A stretch of DNA of 64,000 nt from positions 310,001 to 374,000 of the forward strand of contig NW_020825329.1 of the NCBI RefSeq assembly GCF_003286085.1, in the 5' to 3' direction. How positions within the stretch are numbered: the first letter of the stretch is position 1; each line of letters opens with the position of its first letter. This DNA comes from Drosophila persimilis (taxonomy: Eukaryota; Arthropoda; Insecta; Diptera; Drosophilidae). The notes beneath the pieces are model-generated. The model was not told the origin of the DNA, did no database searches, and saw nothing but the letters and a program-made list of their open reading frames with translations. Positions 56,601 to 57,911 of this stretch are shown here, one piece after another. Made by a program: the position numbers and the translations under genes.

Positions 56601-56945
56601 TGTAGATTTCGCGTTTGGATTGCGGGGATTACTATTATTGATTGCTGGTGTTCACTGGACGAGTGGTAGGAAGAGTGTGAGAGAGAGGGAGAGCGAGTGC
56701 GTAGCCACACTAAAAGGTTTACTTAATTTTGGCTATTATAATAACATAGGTGTTGCCATCCTTATTTCTAGGTTTGCAAATGAATATAATTTGAAAATTT
56801 TTTATTTCTTTTCAGTAATGAAATTGAACGACATCGATCAAAAATTTTGGAAATCAATTCGTTTATCGAAATTCTGACTGAAGCTATGGCTTTGTTACCC
56901 CATGATATAAGAGAAGAACTAGCTGCCGAGGAATACGTTGTTTAA
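2409..56945 (+). CDS. DRC3: DRC3 (LRRC48) ortholog, nexin-dynein regulatory complex subunit; six exons, giant introns
   Basis: This is the only host gene I can support as functional. DRC3 is a leucine-rich-repeat/coiled-coil subunit of the nexin-dynein regulatory complex, which links outer doublets and regulates dynein in motile axonemes; in flies that means mainly sperm tails. I joined 2409-2619, 7316-7599, 19551-19729, 23235-23811, 23862-24196 and 56816-56945. Exon ends fall in phase 1, 0, 2, 0 and 2 and the next exon always supplies the missing bases, giving 571 residues and a TAA stop, with no internal stop. Residues 71-224 are leucine-rich repeats closed by an LRR-cap-like segment; residues 225-571 are acidic, helical coiled coil. 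Length is close to the vertebrate protein (about 520). The fly gene is, I believe, called TbCMF46, but I give that name with caution. Introns hold about 97% of the span. The joining is my inference; the splice sites and frames are seen. Confidence 0.93.
2620..3780. other. First part of DRC3 intron 1, no recognisable element
   Basis: AT-rich intron sequence with many short open frames that look like chance. I see no transposon coding sequence, terminal repeat or RNA gene in it. Confidence 0.5.
3785..4505 (-). pseudogene. Gypsy-type reverse transcriptase/RNase H relic
   Basis: Read on the minus strand with frame changes and stops, the segment shows pieces of an LTR-retrotransposon pol in the right order: a connection region (LIAKPLT), then an RNase H stretch with [11 protein letters not shown]-like sequence, a [10 protein letters not shown]-like motif and a WVLYLQDYDY-like motif, and finally a KHVDF motif that precedes the tether in Gypsy polyproteins. 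It carries many frameshifts and stops and is bounded by a DINE-1-like repeat. Gypsy superfamily is likely; the family is not recognised. Confidence 0.6.
4543..5129 (-). repeat. DINE-1-like repeat, copy 2 (partial, inverted)
   Basis: It begins with the family's conserved end in reverse (GAACGATGTGAGTTGCT, TTTATACCCGATACTTAGTC) and carries two internal modules with ACCAAATTTGGTTACTCTAGC and CCAGATTTTCGTCCTTTGC. It breaks off near 5129 before the microsatellite half. Confidence 0.75.
5150..5875 (-). pseudogene. Non-LTR retrotransposon reverse transcriptase C-terminal relic
   Basis: On the minus strand, with stops and frameshifts, I read a typical RT thumb and C-terminal region: a [18 protein letters not shown]-like helix, then [16 protein letters not shown] (the usual 'thumb' motif), then [15 protein letters not shown], and near the end an EWNELPFNI motif like the L-W-N-x-L-P motif that closes many Jockey/CR1-type ORF2 proteins. 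The low-complexity T-rich run at 5150-5180 may be the 3' poly(A) of the element. The clade is unresolved. Confidence 0.5.
5876..6267. other. Intron 1 stretch without recognisable element
   Basis: About 390 bases of AT-rich sequence between a retroelement relic and a DINE-1-like copy. I see nothing that supports a gene or a named repeat. Confidence 0.4.
6268..7148. repeat. DINE-1-like repeat, copy 3, fold-back (two inverted halves)
   Basis: The left third (about 6268-6560) reads in the forward sense (GATACTCATAATGAGTAT, TGTGTGTAACGTCCAGAAGG, CCGACCCCATAAAGTATATA), while the rest reads in reverse and finishes with the same sequence inverted (CCTTCTGGACGTTACACACA, then GAGTATCGGGTATAAAAA). Both outer ends are therefore the same family terminus in inverted orientation, so the copy could fold into a long hairpin. 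Confidence 0.7.
7316..7599 (+). CDS. DRC3: DRC3 exon 2 (leucine-rich repeats)
   Basis: The acceptor is a pyrimidine-rich tract ending TTTTACAG at 7315, and the donor GTAAGT starts at 7600. The first two bases complete the codon begun in exon 1. The 94 codons that follow form four SDS22-like repeats of about 22 residues, with the pattern LxxLxLxxNxIExIExM repeated ([62 protein letters not shown]). SDS22-like repeats at this position are diagnostic for DRC3. The exon is flanked on both sides by DINE-1-like repeats. Confidence 0.95.
7626..8191 (+). repeat. DINE-1-like repeat, copy 4 (short form)
   Basis: It starts 26 bases after the exon 2 donor with TTTATACCCGATACTCAAAATG and ends with a degraded form of the family's right end (GCAACTCACATATTTC). 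The central modules are reduced to one, so it is about 40% shorter than the full copies. It is more diverged than the other copies. Confidence 0.7.
8192..8876. other. Intron 2 stretch without recognisable element
   Basis: AT-rich sequence between a DINE-1-like repeat and the first BEL/Pao element. No coding homology, terminal repeat or RNA gene is visible. Confidence 0.4.
8877..9185 (+). repeat. 5' LTR of BEL/Pao element 1
   Basis: 309 bp, TG...CA ends. It contains inverted repeats GGCAAAGCGGG (8955-8965) and CCCGCTTTGCC (9005-9015) around a 39 bp core that is inverted relative to the 3' LTR. Terminal half is collinear with the 3' LTR. Confidence 0.92.
9186..10156 (+). other. Leader of BEL/Pao element 1
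   Basis: It lies between the 5' LTR and the gag start. It opens with the primer-binding-like TGGCGCCCCCGGGTGG and ends in an AATAAT/AAATA microsatellite at 10070-10112. No coding sequence is convincing; part of it (about 9430-10060) could be a foreign insertion, but I found no boundaries. Confidence 0.5.
10157..12057 (+). pseudogene. gag of BEL/Pao element 1 (frameshifted, interrupted)
   Basis: The ATG at 10157 opens [16 protein letters not shown], a coiled-coil Gag N-terminus. The frame breaks near 10500, resumes as [20 protein letters not shown] (the conserved BEL Gag region with LPKFSG), is interrupted by a 740 bp inverted-repeat element at 10811-11550, then continues as [20 protein letters not shown] in another frame. 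A CCHC-like zinc-knuckle pair follows at about 11875-12050 ([13 protein letters not shown], then [20 protein letters not shown]) with a stop inside. Gag packages element RNA in the particle. Non-functional as it stands. Confidence 0.85.
10811..11550. mobile_element. 740 bp non-autonomous DNA transposon with terminal inverted repeats
   Basis: The ends are inverted repeats beginning GGGCTCGCGCACACTGTAGC and, at the right, the complement of GGGCTCGCGCACACTATAGC; similarity continues through GAAAGCGGAGCTGA. It splits a BEL gag whose reading frame is CTAAGAACT, and TAA is duplicated (10808-10810 and 11551-11553). A 3 bp TAA duplication with GGG termini is the usual pattern of PIF/Harbinger elements; a 5 bp CTAAG duplication with GG termini fits equally well. 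Many AGCTGA-type subterminal repeats are present. No transposase is encoded. Confidence 0.75.
12058..15604 (+). pseudogene. pol of BEL/Pao element 1 (protease, RT, RNase H, integrase; broken)
   Basis: Protease: [13 protein letters not shown] near 12250 with the catalytic DSG. Reverse transcriptase: [25 protein letters not shown] and YVDD at about 13470. RNase [19 protein letters not shown] at about 13970, then LPRLELCAA. Integrase: an HHCC-like zinc region ([20 protein letters not shown]), the core motifs [17 protein letters not shown] and a [12 protein letters not shown] motif, and a C-terminal part ending at 15604. Breaks seen: a frameshift near 12925, a TAA at 13274, a deletion or frame change near 14170-14260 between RNase H and integrase, and frame changes near 14560 and 15250. 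It would have served copying and insertion of the element; it is dead now. Confidence 0.88.
15698..16008 (+). repeat. 3' LTR of BEL/Pao element 1
   Basis: 311 bp. Matches the 5' LTR except for scattered substitutions and for its core (15787-15827), which is the reverse complement of the 5' LTR core. It is preceded by a purine-containing ACGGGGCCGG tract in the place of a polypurine tract. Confidence 0.92.
16491..16500 (+). promoter_or_regulatory. TATA-like box of the solo LTR
   Basis: ATAAAAAGGG sits just upstream of a TCATCATCAGTTCGG stretch that could be the start site, with the LTR polyadenylation signal 0.8 kb downstream. Position fits an LTR promoter that would drive transcription toward DRC3 exon 3. 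Confidence 0.4.
16591..17141 (+). repeat. 36 bp minisatellite (about 15 units) inside the solo LTR
   Basis: Unit core is GGAGCGCATTTACCCTCCGC followed by AACATTATTTCTCCTC, 36 bp. About 15 units are present with few substitutions and one shortened unit near 16695. Because 36 is a multiple of three, both strands stay open: the + strand reads a 12-residue [12 protein letters not shown]-type repeat within an 855-base ORF (16511-17365), the - strand an [12 protein letters not shown]-type repeat. I treat the ORFs as a by-product of the repeat length. Confidence 0.9.
17466..18135. other. Intron 2 stretch without recognisable element
   Basis: AT-rich, about 670 bases, between a solo LTR and a CR1 relic. 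No family recognised. Confidence 0.4.
18140..19310 (+). pseudogene. CR1-type non-LTR retrotransposon relic (endonuclease to RT start)
   Basis: The stretch is collinear with the better preserved CR1 copy at 48170-49320 in this window. It shows the endonuclease part ([11 protein letters not shown] for the usual [34 protein letters not shown]) and, after stops and frameshifts, the linker and the start of the RT ([12 protein letters not shown] near 19265). It is truncated at both ends and heavily mutated, so it is older than the copy in intron 5. Confidence 0.8.
19551..19729 (+). CDS. DRC3: DRC3 exon 3 (last leucine-rich repeat and cap)
   Basis: The acceptor TTTCTCCGATAG ends at 19550 and the GTAAGT donor starts at 19730. 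The exon enters in phase 0 and leaves two bases (TA) that the next exon completes to TAC. It codes for the last repeat ([11 protein letters not shown]) followed by an LRR-cap-like segment ([19 protein letters not shown]), the usual end of an SDS22-like array. Confidence 0.93.
19730..20160. other. Start of DRC3 intron 3, nothing recognised
   Basis: AT-rich intron DNA with poly(T) runs. No coding or repeat signal. Confidence 0.4.
20163..20455 (-). pseudogene. C-terminal 95-residue fragment of an unnamed insect protein family
   Basis: An uninterrupted minus-strand frame codes for about 95 residues ending at a TAA that overlaps an AATAAA (CAATAAATAG). The motif order ([16 protein letters not shown], then [15 protein letters not shown]) is one I associate with a multi-copy, uncharacterised insect protein family that is probably transposon-derived. 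I have no name for it and no function to offer. The upstream side is cut by a DINE-1-like repeat, beyond which further decayed pieces of the same reading direction occur at 21440-22040. The open C-terminus next to a heavily broken N-terminal part suggests a relic rather than a live gene. Confidence 0.45.
20456..21435 (+). repeat. DINE-1-like repeat, copy 5 (near full length, about 980 bp)
   Basis: Complete-looking copy from ATACCCGATACTCAAAATGA to CAACTCACAACGTTCCCCC. It shows the family layout: terminal part, CCGACCCCATAAAGTATATA, TGTCTGTCCGTC microsatellite, then three related modules of roughly 200 bp each containing AAAGGACGAAAATCTG and ATCCACACTCCTGTG-type boxes, then the right end. It separates two parts of a decayed minus-strand gene. 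Confidence 0.85.
21440..22040 (-). pseudogene. Decayed N-terminal/central part of the same unnamed gene as 20163-20455
   Basis: On the minus strand I read, with frame changes and stops, [20 protein letters not shown] followed by [16 protein letters not shown] at about 21790-21930, then [20 protein letters not shown] and [17 protein letters not shown] at about 21610-21770, then an apparent GTAAGT donor near 21530 and a TTCCATTTTAG acceptor near 21460. The NLFDI(A/V)H motif belongs to the same uncharacterised insect family as the fragment on the other side of the DINE-1-like insertion. The assignment is from memory of the family pattern and is tentative. Confidence 0.35.
22454..22609. mobile_element. 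156 bp fold-back (MITE-like) element
   Basis: Two arms of about 65 bp (TGTTATAAACATCAG... and its complement ending GCTGATGTTTATAACA) face each other around a short centre near TTTTAGATTATCG. The arms agree except for a few substitutions and a small indel. No coding capacity. It would form a long hairpin. I did not identify a target duplication. Confidence 0.7.
22610..23234. other. End of DRC3 intron 3, nothing recognised
   Basis: About 620 bases of AT-rich sequence with no homology that I can recognise, ending in the exon 4 acceptor. Confidence 0.4.
23235..23811 (+). CDS. DRC3: DRC3 exon 4 (central coiled coil)
   Basis: The acceptor TTTAAACAG ends at 23234 and the donor G|GTAGCC lies at 23812. 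The first base completes a tyrosine codon left by exon 3. The 192 complete codons are rich in Glu, Gln, Asp and Lys with heptad spacing, and contain a conserved-looking segment ([12 protein letters not shown], then [17 protein letters not shown]) typical of the middle of DRC3. An open frame runs eight codons past the donor to a stop, so intron retention would truncate the protein. Confidence 0.93.
23862..24196 (+). CDS. DRC3: DRC3 exon 5 (C-terminal coiled coil)
   Basis: It is separated from exon 4 by a 50 bp intron (23812-23861), a normal fly mini-intron with a TATTTTCAG acceptor. It enters in phase 0 ([10 protein letters not shown]) and codes for about 111 residues of coiled coil. The GTAAGC donor is at 24197. 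The last two bases (AG) pair with the T that opens exon 6, 32.6 kb away, to make a serine codon. Confidence 0.92.
24742..25359 (-). pseudogene. Unknown charged ORF with 29-residue repeats in the Gypsy-type element
   Basis: Open on the minus strand for about 200 codons; the only early methionine is at 25170. The first part is acidic and tyrosine-rich ([16 protein letters not shown]). The second part carries about two and a half copies of an 87 bp repeat coding for [30 protein letters not shown] units of 29 residues. I do not recognise the family. A second short minus-strand ORF (24691-24413, [20 protein letters not shown]) follows. Both may belong to the 3' region of the element. Confidence 0.35.
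25660..26600 (-). pseudogene. Envelope-like ORF of the Gypsy-type element (frameshifted)
   Basis: The open part 26208-25660 ends with a hydrophobic segment ([21 protein letters not shown]) followed by a strongly basic tail ([15 protein letters not shown]), the layout of a type I membrane glycoprotein anchor. A candidate glycosylation site, N-V-T, lies before it. Upstream, in other frames and across a stop near 26215, more of the same protein can be traced to about 26600. Env-bearing Gypsy elements include errantiviruses and Osvaldo-type elements. Position after gag with no pol shows a deletion. Described only; not functional here. Confidence 0.55.
26649..27284 (-). pseudogene. Gag-like ORF of the Gypsy-type element
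   Basis: 211 codons. The segment [20 protein letters not shown], then ALSYGID and WFRTS, is the standard retrotransposon Gag (capsid-like) pattern of W-x-F-x-G, F-x-x-x-L-E and W. The C-terminal end is basic and rich in Gly, Arg and Pro without a clear CCHC knuckle. Capsid formation would be its role. It is cut off from protease and RT by the deletion. Confidence 0.7.
27430..27660. repeat. Degenerate tandem repeats in the 5' part of the Gypsy-type element
   Basis: About three imperfect units, each with a CGGGAGCTTACGGCTAA-like box followed by a GGGGGCAATGTGTTGG-like box and variable spacing. They lie between gag and the presumed 5' LTR. Confidence 0.5.
28277..28647 (-). repeat. 3' LTR of BEL/Pao element 2
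   Basis: 371 bp; in + orientation it reads TGTGGAGATAATG...CTGCTCCGAACA. The integrase C-terminal frame runs 27 bases into it. Confidence 0.93.
28621..32947 (-). pseudogene. pol of BEL/Pao element 2
   Basis: The main open frame (32947-31157) has zinc knuckles ([38 protein letters not shown]), a protease with [11 protein letters not shown], where the usual DSG is DSA, and the first half of RT ([21 protein letters not shown]). After a frame change the YVDD active site is at about 31120-31140 ([13 protein letters not shown]). RNase H shows [18 protein letters not shown] near 30600. Integrase: [29 protein letters not shown], then another frame change before [14 protein letters not shown]. Its last codons ([11 protein letters not shown]) lie inside the 3' LTR. 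Confidence 0.9.
32850..33792 (-). pseudogene. gag of BEL/Pao element 2 (frameshifted)
   Basis: It opens at 33792 with [20 protein letters not shown] and a helical N-terminus ([20 protein letters not shown]). The frame breaks near 33430, continues with the conserved [20 protein letters not shown], breaks again near 33260 (a short duplicated GGATGGGATGATTGG-type stretch is present there) and continues with [21 protein letters not shown] further frame change near 32900 joins it to the zinc-knuckle region at the head of the pol frame. Three frame changes in under 1 kb make it non-functional. Confidence 0.85.
34155..34525 (-). repeat. 5' LTR of BEL/Pao element 2
   Basis: 371 bp, nearly identical to the copy at 28277-28647. 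On the minus strand it is followed by AAATTTGGTGACCCCGACG, probably the primer-binding region, and a leader of about 0.35 kb before gag. Confidence 0.93.
34784..35474 (+). mobile_element. CR1-type 3' fragment inserted in mariner
   Basis: It matches the 3' end of the CR1 copy at 50700-51370: end of ORF2 ([11 protein letters not shown]-like region, [13 protein letters not shown]), then the GC-rich 3' UTR with ACGCGCTGCGCGTCATG and TGGTGTCACACGGGCCACTTG, ending at ATGTCAACGTCGAA. TATAA is present at both junctions and the mariner frame resumes right after it. It is a 5'-truncated insertion of 0.7 kb. Confidence 0.8.
35801..36060. other. Short intronic stretch, nothing recognised
   Basis: About 260 bases between the mariner C-terminus and an LTR fragment; may include the right end of mariner but I see no terminal repeat. 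Confidence 0.35.
36061..36350 (-). repeat. Diverged LTR fragment of the BEL/Pao element 2 family
   Basis: TGTGGAGATAATG opens a segment collinear with the 371 bp LTRs at 28277 and 34155 up to AAACAAAATAAGCGGCTG, with many substitutions and small deletions (the ATCCCCAATCGGCCGAC stretch is missing). The final 25 bp of the LTR are absent. It is clearly older than element 2. Confidence 0.8.
36453..36476 (-). repeat. TTAGG-type 3' tail of LOA-like element A
   Basis: On the + strand TTTAGGTTAGGTTAGG and onward, so the element's own 3' end reads (CCTAA)n. Four units are present next to the target duplication. Confidence 0.85.
36611..39081 (-). pseudogene. ORF2 of LOA-like element A: endonuclease, truncated RT, RNase H
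   Basis: Starts [16 protein letters not shown] at 39081. Endonuclease motifs: [33 protein letters not shown] begins ([35 protein letters not shown]), but near 37500 the frame passes directly into RNase H ([61 protein letters not shown]). The region that should hold the RT active site is missing. A C-x2-C...H-x4-C zinc motif ([20 protein letters not shown]) ends the protein. The break leaves a small frame change at 37426-37510. Confidence 0.85.
39041..40441 (-). pseudogene. ORF1 of LOA-like element A (frameshifted)
   Basis: It starts at 40441 ([20 protein letters not shown]) with a long low-complexity basic region rich in Pro, Gly, Lys, Ser and Ala, followed by a folded domain ([20 protein letters not shown], then, after a frame change near 39640, [20 protein letters not shown] and [12 protein letters not shown]). 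The same domain occurs in ORF1 of element B; it resembles the DUF4780-type domain found in such ORF1 proteins. A second frame change near 39190 leads into the acidic tail that overlaps ORF2. ORF1 products bind element RNA. Confidence 0.75.
41463..42500 (+). CDS. CR1 copy B ORF1 (PHD-finger Gag-like protein), frame running into ORF2
   Basis: ATG at 41463, 346 codons to the insertion point. Residues 1-65 form a C4HC3 PHD-type zinc finger ([27 protein letters not shown]). A helical segment follows ([20 protein letters not shown]), then a Ser/Thr/Pro-rich linker, then a C-terminal domain ([20 protein letters not shown] through [11 protein letters not shown]) like the RRM-type domain of CR1/L2 ORF1. 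The frame has no stop before the ORF2 start region (NVRGLRSK), and after removal of the LOA-like insert the same frame continues at 47921. Either an ORF1 stop has been lost or the two ORFs were fused by a small deletion. Confidence 0.8.
42501..42515 (-). repeat. TTAGG-type 3' tail of LOA-like element B
   Basis: GTTAGGTTAGGTTAA directly abuts the 14 bp target duplication, i.e. (CCTAA)n on the element strand, two to three units. Confidence 0.85.
42608..43573 (-). pseudogene. ORF2 C-terminal part of LOA-like element B: RNase H and zinc motif (frameshifted from RT)
   Basis: Open for 321 codons in a different frame from the RT. RNase H motifs: [20 protein letters not shown] (first Asp), [14 protein letters not shown] (Glu), [12 protein letters not shown] (Asp), [20 protein letters not shown] (His, Asp). 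A C-terminal zinc motif ([20 protein letters not shown]) follows. The break lies between 43573 and 43627 and is the only coding lesion in the element. RNase H domains downstream of RT are typical of LOA and I elements and absent from CR1 and Jockey. Confidence 0.85.
43627..46203 (-). CDS. ORF2 of LOA-like element B: AP endonuclease and reverse transcriptase
   Basis: 858 codons. The first Met is 46203, but the overlap region suggests [13 protein letters not shown], seven codons in, as the alternative start. Endonuclease: [122 protein letters not shown], and the catalytic [12 protein letters not shown]. Thumb: [32 protein letters not shown]. The frame ends at 43627 with GNAS, and a single frameshift separates it from the RNase H part. 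All catalytic motifs looked for are present. Confidence 0.9.
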   Translation of the reverse strand: MQASQPPMLSVLQLNLHKSKVASAELLIAMEQGLADIALVQEPWIATGNSVAGLKSSNHNLFYSTSVSRSRTVVLVRKGIHAYLMSHYSTDDLTVVMLESEEKRLLVASCYMAHDRPAPPDELRSLVTEAGTKNYQLVIGTDANAHHNVWGSTDINDRGESLLDFILATNLYIANVGEEHTFVGPTSSNVLDLTLAMGNSTTVSSWRVLDRPSFSDHKYIQFKCEFKHPSKTTVYRNPRNTNWAKFKKTVTSKLANPGSVKSAEDIEKSLKTVSNELLNAYHASCKPSRTKRRSKPFWWNRDLSLQRNNLKEFFKIAKQANQEIVNEEYKILLRSYNKEIRKAQRNSWRNFCSNIEKVPETARLRKLLSKQPTVQSQLKLDNGRWTEGSKEALTALMEAHFPGCTEVTDAKEHQDIATEEQHPPIGLLTTKRIHWAIDSFAGIKAPGLDGIFPAMMQLTKEVITPWLLSIYSACLSTGYIPIQWRTSRVVFLPKAGKCSHVSPKDYRPISLTSFILKTLEKLLDLHIRNEVEGLMSTNQHAYTKGKSVETALHSLVATIESALHNKKYALGAFVDISGAFNNVATTAITSRLEANNIHPAINVWIKNLLSCRRVQSEWGTASMVKGAHRGTPQGGVLLPLLWNLVVDDLIKRFERKAPKITAYADDISILITGVCPSTLSSLMERTLREIREWAEEVGLSINADKTDLILFTKRYKVPIWTPPKIDQTRLTPKSQVKYLGTVLDSKLAWRPNVVERVKKATIALYASKKMLSSTWGLSPALMHWIYISVVRPTLLYGALVWWQATEKKTYHKLMEKTQRQALLCITGALRSTPTKALETILGIDPLDIHARLIAGNAS
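46151..47602 (-). CDS. ORF1 of LOA-like element B
   Basis: 483 codons, uninterrupted, starting [20 protein letters not shown]. The N-terminal half is Ser/Thr-rich, then Lys/Glu-rich helices ([35 protein letters not shown]), a basic nuclear-signal-like stretch ([20 protein letters not shown]), then a folded DUF4780-like domain ([52 protein letters not shown]). The tail is acidic. The stop at 46151 lies 53 bases inside ORF2, so the frames overlap. Such proteins bind element RNA and form the ribonucleoprotein. It is homologous to ORF1 of element A, where the same domain is split by a frame change. Confidence 0.85.
   Translation of the reverse strand: MESKKEQARVGMSTQTSVESVTATTGGHGEEQSSLRVASGHTSDLAGAGQVSCKATATITTTKTTHSVACKLSRTDAVVDTDTDLESVLSLSRTDEESLLRSPEPGTSSLRREGPKRSKEGMKAKAQYKAALNIKNRLQGKADISQEEKVKLAWAEQRVEEGRLHYAQMPQMRASNGEYANKVEEMMATKRQRSTESAIKDTPASKRQRGPKSAAPPPKAAKKPTKPKAKVSEVTKRHLIVALIDRSEENGKMSAAQWKLVHARLVDALFAQMEEDPAAPMPTFDGAGWLNGVKILKCNDDPTLRWLTRTVCQLEAMWEGAKLEVVDRELIPSKPKAKVLFPITIQGDRALKLLQRQNADVPTADWRILHIGSPLPNEGGQCVILQINKEAEDLLYPKFGKMAWGMGSVYLRLKKRHPEDKDAHTLQAGEVEKDLGLESIVEAAQGLALEDEEEEDGDLTLVVNPSGASEPATHAECAAAQLA
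47735..47906 (-). ncRNA. HDV-like self-cleaving ribozyme at the 5' end of LOA-like element B
   Basis: The element's first base (47906) starts GGCTGGC, which pairs with GCCGGCT (47867-47861) as a 7 bp P1. P3 is ACCC (47882-47879) with GGGT (47871-47868), closed by a 7-nt L3 TCCACGA whose CC can form P1.1 with the GG of the following GGGCAA. P4 is the 42 bp hairpin at 47753-47851. The next bases, CTAA, fit the J4/2 strand with the catalytic C at 47748, and GGCTA (47744-47740) pairs with TAGCT (47889-47885) as P2. The stretch GCCGGCTGGGCAA equals the same segment of the HDV genomic ribozyme. HDV-like ribozymes at the 5' end of R2, Baggins and other non-LTR elements are established. Confidence 0.85.
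47753..47851. repeat. Perfect 42 bp inverted repeat (hairpin, P4 of the ribozyme)
   Basis: Left arm 47753-47794, loop 47795-47809, right arm 47810-47851. The arms match with no mismatch. The loop repeats part of the arm (ATTACCCCGGACA), so three copies of that box are present. Confidence 0.95.
47921..51083 (+). pseudogene. CR1 copy B ORF2 (endonuclease and RT; frameshifts, retropseudogene insert)
   Basis: Endonuclease part 47921-48907: [51 protein letters not shown]. Near 48880 about 80 bp are deleted relative to the copy at 63700-63890, shifting the frame. RT then runs from 48922: [70 protein letters not shown]. It is split at about 49667 by the RpL37 retropseudogene and resumes at about 50149 with [23 protein letters not shown] and the active site MYADDVKL. 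One more frame change near 50550 precedes the end at 51083. Confidence 0.87.
49667..50148 (-). pseudogene. RpL37: RpL37 processed retropseudogene inserted in CR1
   Basis: On the minus strand from 50123 a continuous intronless frame codes for ribosomal protein L37 (60S subunit, zinc-ribbon protein): MTKGTSSFG, a stop where codon 10 should be, then [36 protein letters not shown], down to the C-terminal KKATQSGK and TAA. Both CxxC pairs of the zinc ribbon are intact. The copy keeps about 25 bp of 5' leader and a 3' UTR with AATAAA (complement at 49685-49690) 18 bases before its end, followed by only a short A run. AAAGGTTT at 49659-49666 and 50149-50156 looks like the target duplication. The nonsense codon makes it a pseudogene. 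Confidence 0.93.
54081..54164. other. Junction between BEL relic and DINE-1-like fragment
   Basis: Short AT-rich piece, possibly the remaining 3' end of the BEL relic. Nothing else seen. Confidence 0.3.
54165..54400 (-). repeat. DINE-1-like repeat, copy 6 (terminal fragment)
   Basis: It carries the family's microsatellite-proximal part in reverse (GACGGACAGACAG, AACTCGGCTATTGATGCTG, CTTTATGGGGTCGGAA, CTTCTGGACGTTACACACAT), then stops. Confidence 0.75.
54515..55616 (-). repeat. DINE-1-like repeat, copy 7 (full, about 1.1 kb)
   Basis: Runs from GGGGGAACGTTGTGAGTTGC to GAGTATCGGGTATAAAAA and has an expanded GACGGACAGACGGACAGACA microsatellite at about 55433-55475. The three internal modules are all present. 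It lies 1.2 kb upstream of exon 6 of DRC3. Confidence 0.85.
55617..56815. other. End of DRC3 intron 5 with a local repeat cluster
   Basis: No gene. At 55980-56320 short motifs recur: GGTCCGGCCACCC(A/G)GGAT with CATTGTCGG at about 56066 and 56204, and GGCATCAAGGTGTGATGC at about 56105 and 56145. A GAGAGAGAC-type purine stretch lies at 56570-56590 and again near 56680. The last 50 bases give the exon 6 acceptor. Confidence 0.5.
56816..56945 (+). CDS. DRC3: DRC3 exon 6 (C-terminus and stop)
   Basis: The acceptor is TTTATTTCTTTTCAG ending at 56815. The exon completes the split serine codon and continues [20 protein letters not shown] to a short acidic tail ([10 protein letters not shown]) and a TAA stop at 56943-56945. 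The basic-to-acidic helical ending with a REIN/KILEIN-type motif fits the C-terminus of the family. It lies 32,619 bases beyond exon 5, so the assignment rests on phase match, splice acceptor and family resemblance. Confidence 0.88.
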
Positions 56946-57911
56946 ACGTTGTTTTAGAGACATCAGAACCGGTGTTGAAATTTATGTTATCAATATTACC
57001 TTACCAAACCCCTCATTATGCGTTGAAAAATTTTTTGCATGAGATTGTATGAGAACTTTGGATATTTTTAATAGACCAATTTGATAGAATAGCCGAATAT
57101 CTTAGAATTCAAAATTTACAAGTGCTCAAAAATTTACTACACGTAAATCAAACTACTTTTGTCTATTTTATTCGGTGTATTAATTTTTAGCATTAGTCAA
57201 TAAATTATCAGGCATGTAAACTTAATTTTCAATTTAATATTTTAATGACGTTTTTTGCCAGTTTTGTCATCGATATGTTGATTTCGTAATTTTTTCTGAA
57301 TAATAAAAAGGTCTGACTTGGTATTTATCTTTTCTTATTGTAGGGACAAGGTTTGTATGAAAAAATATGTTATATATTTGTTTATTATTTTATATATTAA
57401 AAATACTTGTTGGATAAGAGTTCTCCGTTGTTAGATTTAAATTTAGTGGTTTATTGTTCGATGTTTCATTGAACAATTTTTAGAGGACATGGCAGTAACT
57501 TCGAGTTTTGATGCTAAACTGTAGAAATTTTAAGTAATGGAAAATGATGTTGAGCTCTCGTTCGATGATCATTTTTACTGGCTCTCGTTTAATGATAAAT
57601 TTGACTGCACTGAGAAACTAGTTAAGTCTATTCATTGTCATTAAGTCTATACTGTTAATTGTTGCATCGCCCTATCAGGACCTTCATCCTCCGACGAGAG
57701 CTGCGATAGAGGATCACCTGACGTAGAATCGCCGAGACTAAGACCCAAATGCTATTGACCCTGTACCGTTGATTTCTTTGTAATCCTAGTCATTTGAAAT
57801 TCACTCCAACCCTTTATACTAGTATCTATTAACAGCGACAGTGTATAATGTTACCGTTTATTGTTATTTTTTTATATTATGTATTATTAAAAAATATTAT
57901 GTATTACAAAA
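56946..57911. other. 3' UTR and downstream flank of DRC3
   Basis: AT-rich. The 3' UTR probably ends near 57220 after the AATAAA. The remainder has no recognised gene or repeat. Confidence 0.5.
57199..57204 (+). promoter_or_regulatory. Candidate polyadenylation signal of DRC3
   Basis: A canonical AATAAA lies 254 bases after the stop codon in AT-rich sequence, and is the first perfect hexamer I see downstream of the stop. A T-rich stretch follows. Position is plausible but not proven. Confidence 0.5.
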
